Assembly: GCF_000284015.1 (NCBI RefSeq)
Contig: NC_016943.1
Span: 723,541 to 787,540, forward strand
DNA from: Blastococcus saxobsidens DD2
Lineage (GTDB): Bacteria > Actinomycetota > Actinomycetes > Mycobacteriales > Geodermatophilaceae
DNA length: 64,000 bases
Direction: 5' to 3'
Positions within the stretch are counted from its first letter, which is position 1. Every line of letters begins with the position of its first letter. Position numbers and translations under genes: made by a program. Shown here one piece after another: positions 19,201 to 26,591 of this stretch. The notes beneath the pieces are model-generated. The model searched no databases. It saw only the letters and a program-made list of their open reading frames with translations, and had not been told where the DNA came from.

Positions 19201-19927
19201 GGGTGCCACGGGTACGGCGACGGAGTCGGTCACGGTGACCGCTGGTGAGGAGCCGGTCGACCCGGTCGAGCCGGTCGATCCGGCTGCGCTGGTGGTGGAC
19301 ACCTTCGACCGCACGGTGACCGGTGGGCTGGGGACCGCGGATGTGGGTGGGGACTGGACGGTGCAGTTCGGTGCCGCCCGGCAGTCGGTGAGTCCGGGTG
19401 CGGCGACGGTGAACCTGGCGGCGGCGGGCAACAACACCGGCTCGTTCCTGGGTGGGGTGTCGCACGCGGACGTCGACGTGCGGGCCTCCCTGGTCGTGGA
19501 CCAGGCGCCCACCGGTGGTGGCACGTTCGTCTACATCGCGGCTCGGCGGGTGAGTGAGACCGAGCTGTACCGGGCGCGGTTGCGGTTCCTGACCGACGGC
19601 ACGGTGCGGCTGGCTGTGACCCGGCTGTCGGGTTCGTTCAGCGAGACGGTGATCGGTGGGGAGGTGCTGGTTCCGGGGGCGAGCTCGGCGGCGGGGACGG
19701 CGCTGAACGTCCGGCTGCAGCTCCAGGGCGCCGGCACCACGGAGCTGGCGGCCACGGTGTGGGCCCAGGGCGCGGCCGAGCCGGCCACGCCGACGCTCAC
19801 CCGCACCGACAGCACCCCGTCGCTGCAGGCTCCCGGTGGGGTGGGCCTCTCCGCCTACCTCTCCGGCAGCGCGACCTCACCGGTCGCGATCCGCTTCACG
19901 GCCTTGAGCGTCCAGGCGATCGGCTGA
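16265..19927 (+). CDS. Large secreted PKD- and LamG-domain protein
   Basis: 1220 residues, exported by a Sec signal peptide (SAPRALVAGLVALLMTVGAF-like core, cleavage probably near residues 34-38). The first ~480 residues contain repeated blade-like units (TVYAAGQFTHA, RIYVGGDFSQADGEPRNRIA, TVYIGGTFTAVG), suggesting a beta-propeller. A fibronectin III-like stretch, a LamG/concanavalin jelly roll (about 600-810; FTVEAWFRT, DGQWHHVAAS, FDGLIDEVAVYPTALTP) and two PKD domains (WDFGDGS and WDFGDGA motifs) follow, then a second jelly-roll-like module. No LPXTG or C-terminal anchor is visible. ATG 16265 is preferred because GGGGGAAAG precedes it and it leaves a proper signal peptide. Probably binds or decorates the polysaccharide made by this locus (inference). 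Confidence 0.82.
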   Translation: MSARSAAPRALVAGLVALLMTVGAFAGPLGGKAQADSAPLDPADPATPTTVTADALPTVQINGVVWSQVVVGDTVYAAGQFTHARPAGAPAGSQETARNNLLAYDIRTGELISSFAPDLNAQALVVAASPDGSRIYVGGDFSQADGEPRNRIAAYSTSTGQLIPDFRPNVSSRVGAIATAGSTVYIGGTFTAVGSVSRHRLAALSAADGALLPWNPIPGTGPVLNRDGNTGTSDVVRALVVTGGGSQVVAGGHFDTLNGVKATGVGALDAVTGETRPFAINQLITNQGTNGAVTGLSTDGTNVYGTAYDYYGPGNLEGGFSAKADGGAVNWINECHGDTYSSHPLGGALYVAGHPHVCSNIGGYHEHEPRIHRYATAVSLAPTGTVGTDTLCGSRVTPDGTIVHKSESSYPCSGTLLQGKPAPSLLTWFPTMAMGSYTGQYQSGWSVAGNEQYVVYGGEFPRVNGTGQQGLVRYALPTSAPNRVGPAAGALAASVDSPLGGMVRVGWSTTNDRDNEHLIYRVYRDGDNANPVHETARSSLWWSPQPLDFVDLGVPAGAHTYRVSAVDPLGNRANSPWMPVEVTEGDIVQRSYSDAVRHDGAAHYWPLGESSGATAYDYAARGDLAVRAGLLGATPDMGEEGAIVDDPDTAFRFRGMTSDSNLGHLSTQTAVAGPQTFTVEAWFRTTSTAGGKIIGFGSSATGNSGSYDRHVYMDTAGQLNFGVYPGARLVVTSPSAYNDGQWHHVAASLSPAGMALHVDGVLVGSRTDTTSAAAYTGYWRVGGDTSWSGAAYFDGLIDEVAVYPTALTPDQVANHHSLGSTGTAINLVPTADFTAATEDLTAALDATGSIDPDGSITSHEWDFGDGSIGTGATVEHVYAAAGTYTVTLTVTDDHGATAQTSTPVTVTDPPNAEPVAAFTAAVEGLSVSLDGSGSSDADGSIASYGWDFGDGATGAGATASHTYAAAGTYTVTLTVTDGEGATGTATESVTVTAGEEPVDPVEPVDPAALVVDTFDRTVTGGLGTADVGGDWTVQFGAARQSVSPGAATVNLAAAGNNTGSFLGGVSHADVDVRASLVVDQAPTGGGTFVYIAARRVSETELYRARLRFLTDGTVRLAVTRLSGSFSETVIGGEVLVPGASSAAGTALNVRLQLQGAGTTELAATVWAQGAAEPATPTLTRTDSTPSLQAPGGVGLSAYLSGSATSPVAIRFTALSVQAIG

Positions 19928-20003
19928 TCGAACTGCCCTCACATGGGGTGACGCTCGGTCCGGCGGGAGCCGGGCCGAGCGTCCCGCCCAGGAGGATGGT
20001 CGC

Positions 20004-21278
20004 GTGACGGGAGGAGTACCGGCGATCCTGCGACGACCGGCCACGGGGGCGATCGCTGGTCAGATAACCCAGGCTCTCGCGGGACTGGTGCTCCAGGTAG
20101 CGGCGGCCCGGTCACTGGACGCCGCGGGCTTGGCCACATTCGCGCTCGGCTACGGGCTCCTGGTCATGGCCACGGCCGTCTGTAGTGGACTCGTCGGAGA
20201 CTCGCTGACCGTCCTCGACCGCCAGCATGCCGGTATCCGAGCCGGTCTGCACGGGTGGACAGCCGTGTTGGCAGGCGTCGCCGCAGTTCTGGGTGCACTC
20301 GGGGGGCTCATGACGGGACTCCTGCCGCTGTGGGGCGGAGTGCTGGTCGGGGCGGCCGCCGCGGCGTACATCATCGAGGACACCTTGCGCCGACTGCTCA
20401 TGGCGACCCACCGCTTCTGGTCGCTGGCTGCCGTCGACGGCACGAGCCTCGTACTGGCCCTCGCCGTCCTGGTGGCCGGGGCGACCCAGGGCGAACTCAC
20501 TCTCACCACCTTCGTAGTGGCGCTGCTGGTCGGTCAGACCGGTGCCGCCTGGGTCGCCTGGTTCCGATTGTCGACGTCCGAGCGCCCCCGCGGTCCCTGG
20601 CGCACCCCGGCGCTGCGGACGGTCCTGGCCTTCGGGATGTGGCGAGCGGCGGCACAGATCATCCGACCAACGCTGCTCACAGCGGTGCGAGTCCTCGTCG
20701 TGGCCCTGGTCGGTGCGGCTGCCTTCGGACCGCTCGAGGCGGCGCGCGTGCTCACCGCGCCCACGCTGGTCCTCGTGGCGGGCTTGGGGTCGTTCCTGCT
20801 GCCGAGGTTCGTGGCGCTCCGCGCCCGACCCGTGCGGGAGACCCTGCAGTCGGCCGATCGGTACGCCGCTGGGCTGGCCGCAGGCGTCGCGGGTGTCGGC
20901 GCGCTGGCGTGCGTGCTGCTGCCGTGGCTCGGCCCCCTCCTGGTCGGCGGGCGGTACGAGGTACCGCTGGCGGCGGTCGCCGGATGGTCGGCCTACGCCG
21001 CCGCCGCTGCCGTTCTGCTGCCCTACTCGGCCTTGGCGACCGTTCACCACCGGCACCGCCTGGTGCTCGCCTTCCGCGGGTTGGAGTTCGTGGGCCTGGC
21101 AGCGGCCCTGCTCCTCGTCCTGGGTGTCGGCGGCGGTCACATCTGGGCGCCCGCGGCGCTCGCGATCGGACCTCTGCTGGCTGCGCTGGCCGTCCGCCGC
21201 GTGGTGCTCCTGCCGCTCACCCGCGTCCCGACTGCTGCGACCGTGGCCGCCGGCGGCGTGCGGGTCGGGTCTTCCTGA
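20004..21278 (+). CDS. Flippase-like polysaccharide export membrane protein
   Basis: 424 residues with about 12 hydrophobic segments and the spacing of Wzx/MATE-type lipid-linked oligosaccharide flippases (GAIAGQITQALAGLVLQVAAA at the N-terminus, EAARVLTAPTLVLVAGLGSF in the middle). No catalytic motif is expected. GTG 20004 follows AGGAGGATGG at 19990-19999. Its TGA at 21276-21278 lies inside the 5-bp target duplication of the IS1380 element that begins at 21280; the coding sequence is complete. Wzx function is inferred from topology and neighbourhood. Confidence 0.75.
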   Translation: MTGGVPAILRRPATGAIAGQITQALAGLVLQVAAARSLDAAGLATFALGYGLLVMATAVCSGLVGDSLTVLDRQHAGIRAGLHGWTAVLAGVAAVLGALGGLMTGLLPLWGGVLVGAAAAAYIIEDTLRRLLMATHRFWSLAAVDGTSLVLALAVLVAGATQGELTLTTFVVALLVGQTGAAWVAWFRLSTSERPRGPWRTPALRTVLAFGMWRAAAQIIRPTLLTAVRVLVVALVGAAAFGPLEAARVLTAPTLVLVAGLGSFLLPRFVALRARPVRETLQSADRYAAGLAAGVAGVGALACVLLPWLGPLLVGGRYEVPLAAVAGWSAYAAAAAVLLPYSALATVHHRHRLVLAFRGLEFVGLAAALLLVLGVGGGHIWAPAALAIGPLLAALAVRRVVLLPLTRVPTAATVAAGGVRVGSS

Positions 21279-21279
21279 A

Positions 21280-22914
21280 CCTCGATCCGCCGCGTCGATA
21301 GTTCGTGCTTCTGATTCCGTTCGGTGATCTGGCTTCGGGATGATGGCCGTGCGAGAGCTGCCGGTCTTTCCGGCCTTTCCACTTCGGTCGTTTCTCGCGC
21401 CGCGTGCGGCTGGGTGGTCAGGCCACCGCCGCTGGTGGACCGCAGGTGCTGGTGAACAGCTCGGTCCAGGCGCTTTCCCAGGGCCAGTCGCGCGGTAGAT
21501 GCATCCGGATTCGTCGGGCGGAGCGGGCCAGCCGGGCGGGCACGGCGATCAGTTGAGCGCGGATGGTGGCGGTTCTCGCCTTGGCGTGGAACGTCGATGC
21601 CAGGACGCCGGCGGCGCGGGTGAGGTTGAAGGCGATCGCAGCCAGCACGGTCCAGGCGCCGTTGGCCGAGAACTCCCCCGAGGGCATGTGCGCCAACGGC
21701 CCGCTCTTCACATCGGCGATGACCTGCTCGACGATCGCGTGGTCGCGGTGGCCGGCCTCGGCGTCGAGCATCGGCAGCGGAGAGTCGGTGAACACCGCGT
21801 GGTGGCGGTAGGCGGCGAACAGCTCACTCTGCCCGGCCGGCACCGACTGCGGATTCAGCCGCTTGACCCGGCGCACGATCAGGCGGGCACTGATGTGCTC
21901 GGCCTTGCGGCGGGAGGTGAAGGCTGTGAACGCGATCTCGGCGACCTCGGCATCGGAGATCCAGCGGCCCTCGTCGTCATCCCAGATGGCGTTCGGGTAC
22001 TTGATCGCCACCCAATCGGCTTCGCCGATCGAGGCGATCGCCTTGCGCACCGCCGGATCCATCCGGGCGGTGACCGAGAAGTGCGCCCCGCCCCGGCGAG
22101 CCGCCGCGACGACGTCGTGGTTGTAGAAGGCGCTGTCGCAGCGCACGGTCACCCGCCCGGATGCGCCGGCCTTGCCGGCGGTGGCCAGCGCGTCGGTGAT
22201 CAGCCGGGATGCGCCCCGGGCGGAGTTGGTCGCTCCCTTGCGCAGCCGGGTGCCGGCGATCACCGGCGCGGCGATCGGCGTGGAGATGATCGCCAGCAGC
22301 GCGTTGAGGCCCTTCACCTTGGAGTAGCCGTAGCCCACGCCCTGCTTGGCGTAGCCGTGGGTCTCCCGCATGGTGTCGTCGATGTCGAGGTAGGCGACCT
22401 GGTCGGCGCCGGCCAACAGCGGCGTTCGCTTCGCCAGCGCGATCAGCAACCGGGAAGCGATCGCGTCCAGCTGGCGGACGTGGCCGAAGGTGAATCCGCG
22501 CAGGCACGTGCCCAACGTCGTCGGGGCCCGGACCTCGGTGAACAACCGACCCATGCCGCCGTGGCGCAGCAGGTCCATGTCGGTGATGCTGTCGGCACCG
22601 GCGACCATCCCGGCGACCAGCGACGGAATCTTCACCACCAGGTTCGCTCCAGCCGACCCCGGCACCGTCAGGTGCTCGGCGACCAGATCGTGCAGCCCGG
22701 CCCGCTCGGCCAACGCCAGCACCGGGGCCAGACCCGCCGCGGACACGAGATTGGGATCGTCGAAAACCGCCGAGACGCTGTGCGAGACTCGCATTTACCG
22801 GATGCCCCCGCTGCTCAGTCAGATGGAACCGTCGCAAGTCCCATCATCGCTGGTCACGGGGGCATTCGTCTGTCACGACCTACCGGCGATCCCCAACCGG
22901 CCAGCGGATCGAGG
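21280..22914. mobile_element. Complete IS1380-family insertion sequence
   Basis: 1635 bp. Terminal inverted repeats are CCTCGATCCGC at 21280-21290 and GCGGATCGAGG at 22904-22914 (11 bp perfect). The element is flanked by direct repeats CTGAA at 21275-21279 and 22915-22919, a 5-bp target duplication. It holds a single intact transposase gene on the minus strand. Size, repeats and gene fit IS1380. The intact target duplication indicates a simple and probably recent insertion between the flippase and oxygenase genes. Confidence 0.93.
21418..22794 (-). CDS. IS1380-family DDE transposase
   Basis: 458 residues, apparently full length and uninterrupted. Family features include the N-terminal FDDPNLVSAAGLAPVLALAE segment, YLDIDDTMRETHGYAKQG with acidic residues of the DDE set, VTVRCDSAFYNHDVV, and the C-terminal HRDHAIVEQVIADVKSG (Glu of the DDE set) followed by ANGAWTVLAAIAFNLTRA. 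ATG start at 22794. The gene fills most of the element; no passenger gene is present. Confidence 0.95.
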   Translation of the reverse strand: MRVSHSVSAVFDDPNLVSAAGLAPVLALAERAGLHDLVAEHLTVPGSAGANLVVKIPSLVAGMVAGADSITDMDLLRHGGMGRLFTEVRAPTTLGTCLRGFTFGHVRQLDAIASRLLIALAKRTPLLAGADQVAYLDIDDTMRETHGYAKQGVGYGYSKVKGLNALLAIISTPIAAPVIAGTRLRKGATNSARGASRLITDALATAGKAGASGRVTVRCDSAFYNHDVVAAARRGGAHFSVTARMDPAVRKAIASIGEADWVAIKYPNAIWDDDEGRWISDAEVAEIAFTAFTSRRKAEHISARLIVRRVKRLNPQSVPAGQSELFAAYRHHAVFTDSPLPMLDAEAGHRDHAIVEQVIADVKSGPLAHMPSGEFSANGAWTVLAAIAFNLTRAAGVLASTFHAKARTATIRAQLIAVPARLARSARRIRMHLPRDWPWESAWTELFTSTCGPPAAVA

Positions 22915-23095
22915 CTGAAGGATGGGAAAGCTCCGTGATACGACTCGCGGGGACGACGTTCCCGGCTCCCCCCAATGGGTCATTCCGTCTGGTTCTCGGA
23001 AAGTTGGCGAAGCTACTCTGCAATTCTTGCGAGGGGCGCGTCACAACTGACGGGTAATGTGCCCGCCGAGCAGGCGCAGATCAGGGAGAATCAGC

Positions 23096-23866
23096 ATGTT
23101 CAACACATGGATCGACCAGGCGGAGCGGCTGAAGGTCGAGTTCCAGAATGCCCGGCCATTTCCGCTTCTGGTCATCGATGACTTCCTCGACGCCGCCACC
23201 GCGGAGAAGCTGCTCGAGGAGTTCCCGGCGCCGGACGCCATGCCCAAGTCCCGCGACTACGTCTTCGGCGACAAGCACGAGCTGTCGAGCGTCGCCGAGC
23301 AGGGCCCGACCAGCAAGGCGTTCTATGACTCACTGATGAGCGAGCAGTTCCGGCAGTTCATCAGCACGATCTCCGACAAGGAACTCTTTGTCGACCCGGT
23401 CTTCCACGGCGGCGGCTTCCACCAGAGCGGGGACGGCGGCTTCCTCGACACGCACGTCGACTTCAACATGCACCCGCTGCACTCGGACTGGAAGCGCACC
23501 CTCAACGTCCTGCTCTACCTCAACAAGGACTGGCAGTCCGCCTACGACGGCCGCCTGTTGATCAAGTCCCGCCCCGACGAGGAGCCGCGTGCGATCGAGC
23601 CGCTGTTCAACCGCGGACTGATCATGGTGACCGACGACCGCACTTACCACGGTTTCAAGAAGATGAGCCTGCCCCCCGGCGTGACCCGGAAGTCCATCGC
23701 GACCTACGCATACGAGAAGGTGCCCGAGGGCAGCATGGTCGCCCGCACCACCGGGTGGTCTCCTGAGGCGGCCGGCCCGCTGAAGAGGGCGTTCGCACGC
23801 CACTACGACACTGCGGTCCGCGTCAAGACGAAGCTGTTCGGCAGCGCCACGGCCAACAACCGCTGA
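23096..23866 (+). CDS. 2-oxoglutarate/Fe(II)-dependent oxygenase, prolyl-4-hydroxylase-like
   Basis: 256-residue cytoplasmic enzyme with a double-stranded beta-helix core. The iron triad is visible as HVD in LDTHVDFN and the distal His in TYHGFKKM, with Arg of TRKSIATYAYEK for 2-oxoglutarate. The N-terminal PFPLLVIDDFLDAATAEKLLEEF resembles prolyl 4-hydroxylase alpha-like enzymes found in polysaccharide loci. ATG 23096 follows AGGGAGAA. Its substrate could be a sugar, acyl group or protein of the surface polymer; none can be read here. Downstream of the IS and followed by a terminator at 23873. Confidence 0.85.
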   Translation: MFNTWIDQAERLKVEFQNARPFPLLVIDDFLDAATAEKLLEEFPAPDAMPKSRDYVFGDKHELSSVAEQGPTSKAFYDSLMSEQFRQFISTISDKELFVDPVFHGGGFHQSGDGGFLDTHVDFNMHPLHSDWKRTLNVLLYLNKDWQSAYDGRLLIKSRPDEEPRAIEPLFNRGLIMVTDDRTYHGFKKMSLPPGVTRKSIATYAYEKVPEGSMVARTTGWSPEAAGPLKRAFARHYDTAVRVKTKLFGSATANNR

Positions 23867-23872
23867 CCGACT

Positions 23873-23918
23873 GCGGCTGCCCGGGCGGACGCACCGCGTC
23901 GACGGCCCGGGCAGCCGC
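23873..23918 (+). terminator. Hairpin terminator after the oxygenase gene
   Basis: GCGGCTGCCCGGGC at 23873-23886 and its perfect complement at 23905-23918 form a 14-bp stem with an 18-nt loop, starting 7 nt after the stop codon. The remaining bases to 24046 show no gene. Confidence 0.7.
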
Positions 23919-24046
23919 CGTCCGGCCGCGCATCTCGGCATCCCACGGCGCCACAGCGTGCGCCCTCCCCGGTCGGCCTTCCCCGGTTGGGCCCACCGCG
24001 TCGGCGTCACGCAATCGACCGCCGAGAAACGGAAAAGAGGCTTGCT

Positions 24047-25189
24047 GTGGACTTCCACGGCCGGAAGGCGGTCATCGCCGCGCACCCTCACGTCGATCTG
24101 TACGGCAGCGACGTGATGTTCCTCGAGAGCGTCACCGCGATGGCGCCCGACGTGGTCACCATTCTGCCGAATGACGGTCAACTGGCCGAGGCTCTGCGGC
24201 TCCGGGGTATCGACGTCCAGATCAAGGACTTTCCTGTCCTGCGCAAGGTCGAATTACGCACCCCGTGGCACGCCGCCATCTTCGTCGTGCGATTCCTCCG
24301 GTCGGTGGTCGCTCTGACGGCCTGGCTCCGCGCGCGGGGGGCCGCCGTCGTCTACGTGAGCACGATTGCGGCACCTGAATGGCTTCTCGCCGGTCGATTC
24401 AGCGGGGCTCGCGTCGTGTGTCATCTCCACGAGAGCGAGCCGCAGATGTCGCGCCTGGCGAGCGCACTCCTCCTGTCACCGCTCCTCGCGGCTGATCTGG
24501 TCATCGCCAACAGCAAGGATTCCTTGGCGTGGATCCGGTCCTCGCTCGGCGTGCGGGCGGCCCGCCGCAGTCGGGTGATCCACAACGGCGTGCGTGAGCC
24601 GGCGGCTCCAGCCGTCGCCGACGTCCCCGACGTCCCGCCCGGAGCCAGGAGCGTCGTCGTCGTCGGCAGGCTGGCCGCGCGCAAGGGCCAGGACACCGCC
24701 ATCGTCGCGACGGCGCTGGTCCGGCAGGCGGGCTTCGACGTGCGGCTCACCCTCGTCGGTGACAGCTACCCGGGCTACGAGGGTTACGTGAACGGCTTGC
24801 ACGAACTGGCGGCCCGCGAAGGAATCCGAGAGGTGACGGACTTCGCCGGCTTCCAGGACCCCTCGCCTCATGTCGCCGCGGCGGACGTCGTGCTGGTGCC
24901 CTCACGGGTCGAGCCCTTCGGGCTGGTGGCGGTGGAAGCCCTTCTCCTCGGTCGGCCGGTCATCGCCTCGAGGGTCGGGGGTCTTCCGGAGGTCATCGAG
25001 GACCGCCGCACCGGGCTCCTGGTCGATCCGGGGGACCCGCGGATGCTGGCCGACGCGATCATCCGCCTGCTCTCCGACTCCGAGCTCGCCGCTGCCCTCG
25101 GCCGGGCGGGCCAGGTGGAGGCGCGAGCACGCTTCTCCATGGCGACGTACTCAGCGGCCCTCTCCGAGGCTGTTCTCCCAGGCAGCTGA
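24047..25189 (+). CDS. Family 4 glycosyltransferase
   Basis: 380 residues, GT-B fold. The C-terminal donor domain is typical GT4: VVVVGRLAARKGQDTAI, LVGDSYPGYEGYV, DFAGFQDPSPHVAAADVVLVPSR and the EX7E-like VEPFGLVAVEALLLGRPVIAS followed by GGLPEVIEDRRTGLLVDPGD. GTG 24047 is chosen because AGAGG lies 6 nt upstream and the protein then begins VDFHGRKAVIAAH. No signal or membrane anchor. Adds a sugar to the polymer repeat; donor and linkage unknown. Confidence 0.9.
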   Translation: MDFHGRKAVIAAHPHVDLYGSDVMFLESVTAMAPDVVTILPNDGQLAEALRLRGIDVQIKDFPVLRKVELRTPWHAAIFVVRFLRSVVALTAWLRARGAAVVYVSTIAAPEWLLAGRFSGARVVCHLHESEPQMSRLASALLLSPLLAADLVIANSKDSLAWIRSSLGVRAARRSRVIHNGVREPAAPAVADVPDVPPGARSVVVVGRLAARKGQDTAIVATALVRQAGFDVRLTLVGDSYPGYEGYVNGLHELAAREGIREVTDFAGFQDPSPHVAAADVVLVPSRVEPFGLVAVEALLLGRPVIASRVGGLPEVIEDRRTGLLVDPGDPRMLADAIIRLLSDSELAAALGRAGQVEARARFSMATYSAALSEAVLPGS

Positions 25190-25307
25190 ACGGAGCCGCC
25201 CGGCACCACGGGGCGGATGCAGCCTGCCCGTGATTCCGGTGTCGAGCACCTACGATCCCCTCCGGCGCGGTCCTGCGCCGACGACCGGCCAGGCAGGAGG
25301 CGCACAC

Positions 25308-26591
25308 GTGCCCGTGGCGACCGCGCGGATCGGCCTCGCCTGCCTGCTCATGGTGGCCAGCACGGTCGTCTGGCGCCGAGGTGAGGTGTTCGCCGGCTCG
25401 GTGGACCCGGTCGTCCTCGGCAAGGCGTTGTGCGCTCTCCTGGCGCTGGTGCTCGCCTTCATCGCGGCCCAGACGGCCGGCGCCGACCGGCAACGGCTGG
25501 GCACCGGCACGCTGTGGCTCCTCGGCATCGTGCTCGTGGGGTCGGTCCTGGGCGCTCTTGAGCACGGGACCCTCGTCGCCAGTGCAGTTGCCGCGGCGCG
25601 GGTCGCCGTCCTCGGTGCCACGGTCTTCTTCCTGTCACGCGCCGCCCCGGCTCTCCAGGTCCTGCGTGCCGCGGTGGCGTCGTGCGGACTGGTGGCGGCG
25701 TTCGCCGCGGCGACAGGCATCCCCAGCCTCCTCGGTGGGCGGTTCTTCGGCGGGATCCCCCCACTGCACCCGAACGGCCTGGCGCTGCTCGCCGGCGTCG
25801 TCGTGCTCTGGGCGGCCTGGCGAACCGTCCTGGGGGAGGCGCGGTGGCGCCACGCGCTGCTGGGTGGCGGCTACCTGGCAGTCGTCTGGTTGACCGGCTC
25901 GCGGACCGGCCTGCTCATGCTCGCCCTGGCCCTCGTAGTCATGGCGCTGCATCTACGGCGCCCCCGCGTCGGGCTCGTGGTGGGTGGCCTGGTCGCGGTG
26001 GCGGTCGGCTCGGTGGTGGTGGTCGCCACCGGCGCCGTCGGTGGCTTCGTGGAGCGGGACGGAGTGGGTACGAGCACCCTGGAGTCCCGCTTCATCGCCT
26101 GGTCGGCGGCACAGTCGTGGGCCGAGTCGTGGTGGCAGTGGGTCTTCGGCGGAGGGCTGTCGGTCAAGTACATCCCCGTCGAGGGCCAGTGGTGGGACGA
26201 GCAGCTGCTGGACAGCTCGTGGGTGTCCGCCCTGGTGCAGGCAGGGCTCCTCGGTCTGGCCACTGCCGGCACATGGGCCATGTGGACTGGGCTCGGCGCT
26301 CTCCGGGCGCCTCGACCGCACCGGGTGCTGTGCCTGGGTCTGCTGACCTTCCTGCTGGGCCGCAGTCTCCTGGAGAGCGGCCTCTTCGACGCGACTCCTG
26401 AGTTCCTGCTCTTCATCGCGGTCTCCTTGCTCGTCGAACGCGGATCACGCGCCGATCTGCAGGAGGACCTGGTTGCCGGCCCGGTCGAGTCGGACCGCCG
26501 TGCCCGGTCGGTCGGTCGAGCGGCGGAGCGCAGCGCACCCAGAGCGGGGTCCGTGGTCGGGTCCGCGGGATCCGTCAGCGGCGCTGACTGA
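25308..26591 (+). CDS. O-antigen ligase/polymerase-like membrane protein
   Basis: 427 residues with about ten membrane segments and a large extracytoplasmic loop containing YIPVEGQWWDEQLLDSSWVS, placed as in Wzy_C (O-antigen ligase/polymerase) proteins, preceded by the conserved GGIPPLHPNGLALLAG and WLTGSRTGLLML stretches. It probably polymerises or ligates lipid-linked repeat units outside the membrane. GTG 25308 follows AGGAGG. The last ~55 residues are a charged disordered tail, and its end overlaps the convergent Wzz-like gene by 17 nt (26575-26591). Confidence 0.85.
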   Translation: MPVATARIGLACLLMVASTVVWRRGEVFAGSVDPVVLGKALCALLALVLAFIAAQTAGADRQRLGTGTLWLLGIVLVGSVLGALEHGTLVASAVAAARVAVLGATVFFLSRAAPALQVLRAAVASCGLVAAFAAATGIPSLLGGRFFGGIPPLHPNGLALLAGVVVLWAAWRTVLGEARWRHALLGGGYLAVVWLTGSRTGLLMLALALVVMALHLRRPRVGLVVGGLVAVAVGSVVVVATGAVGGFVERDGVGTSTLESRFIAWSAAQSWAESWWQWVFGGGLSVKYIPVEGQWWDEQLLDSSWVSALVQAGLLGLATAGTWAMWTGLGALRAPRPHRVLCLGLLTFLLGRSLLESGLFDATPEFLLFIAVSLLVERGSRADLQEDLVAGPVESDRRARSVGRAAERSAPRAGSVVGSAGSVSGAD

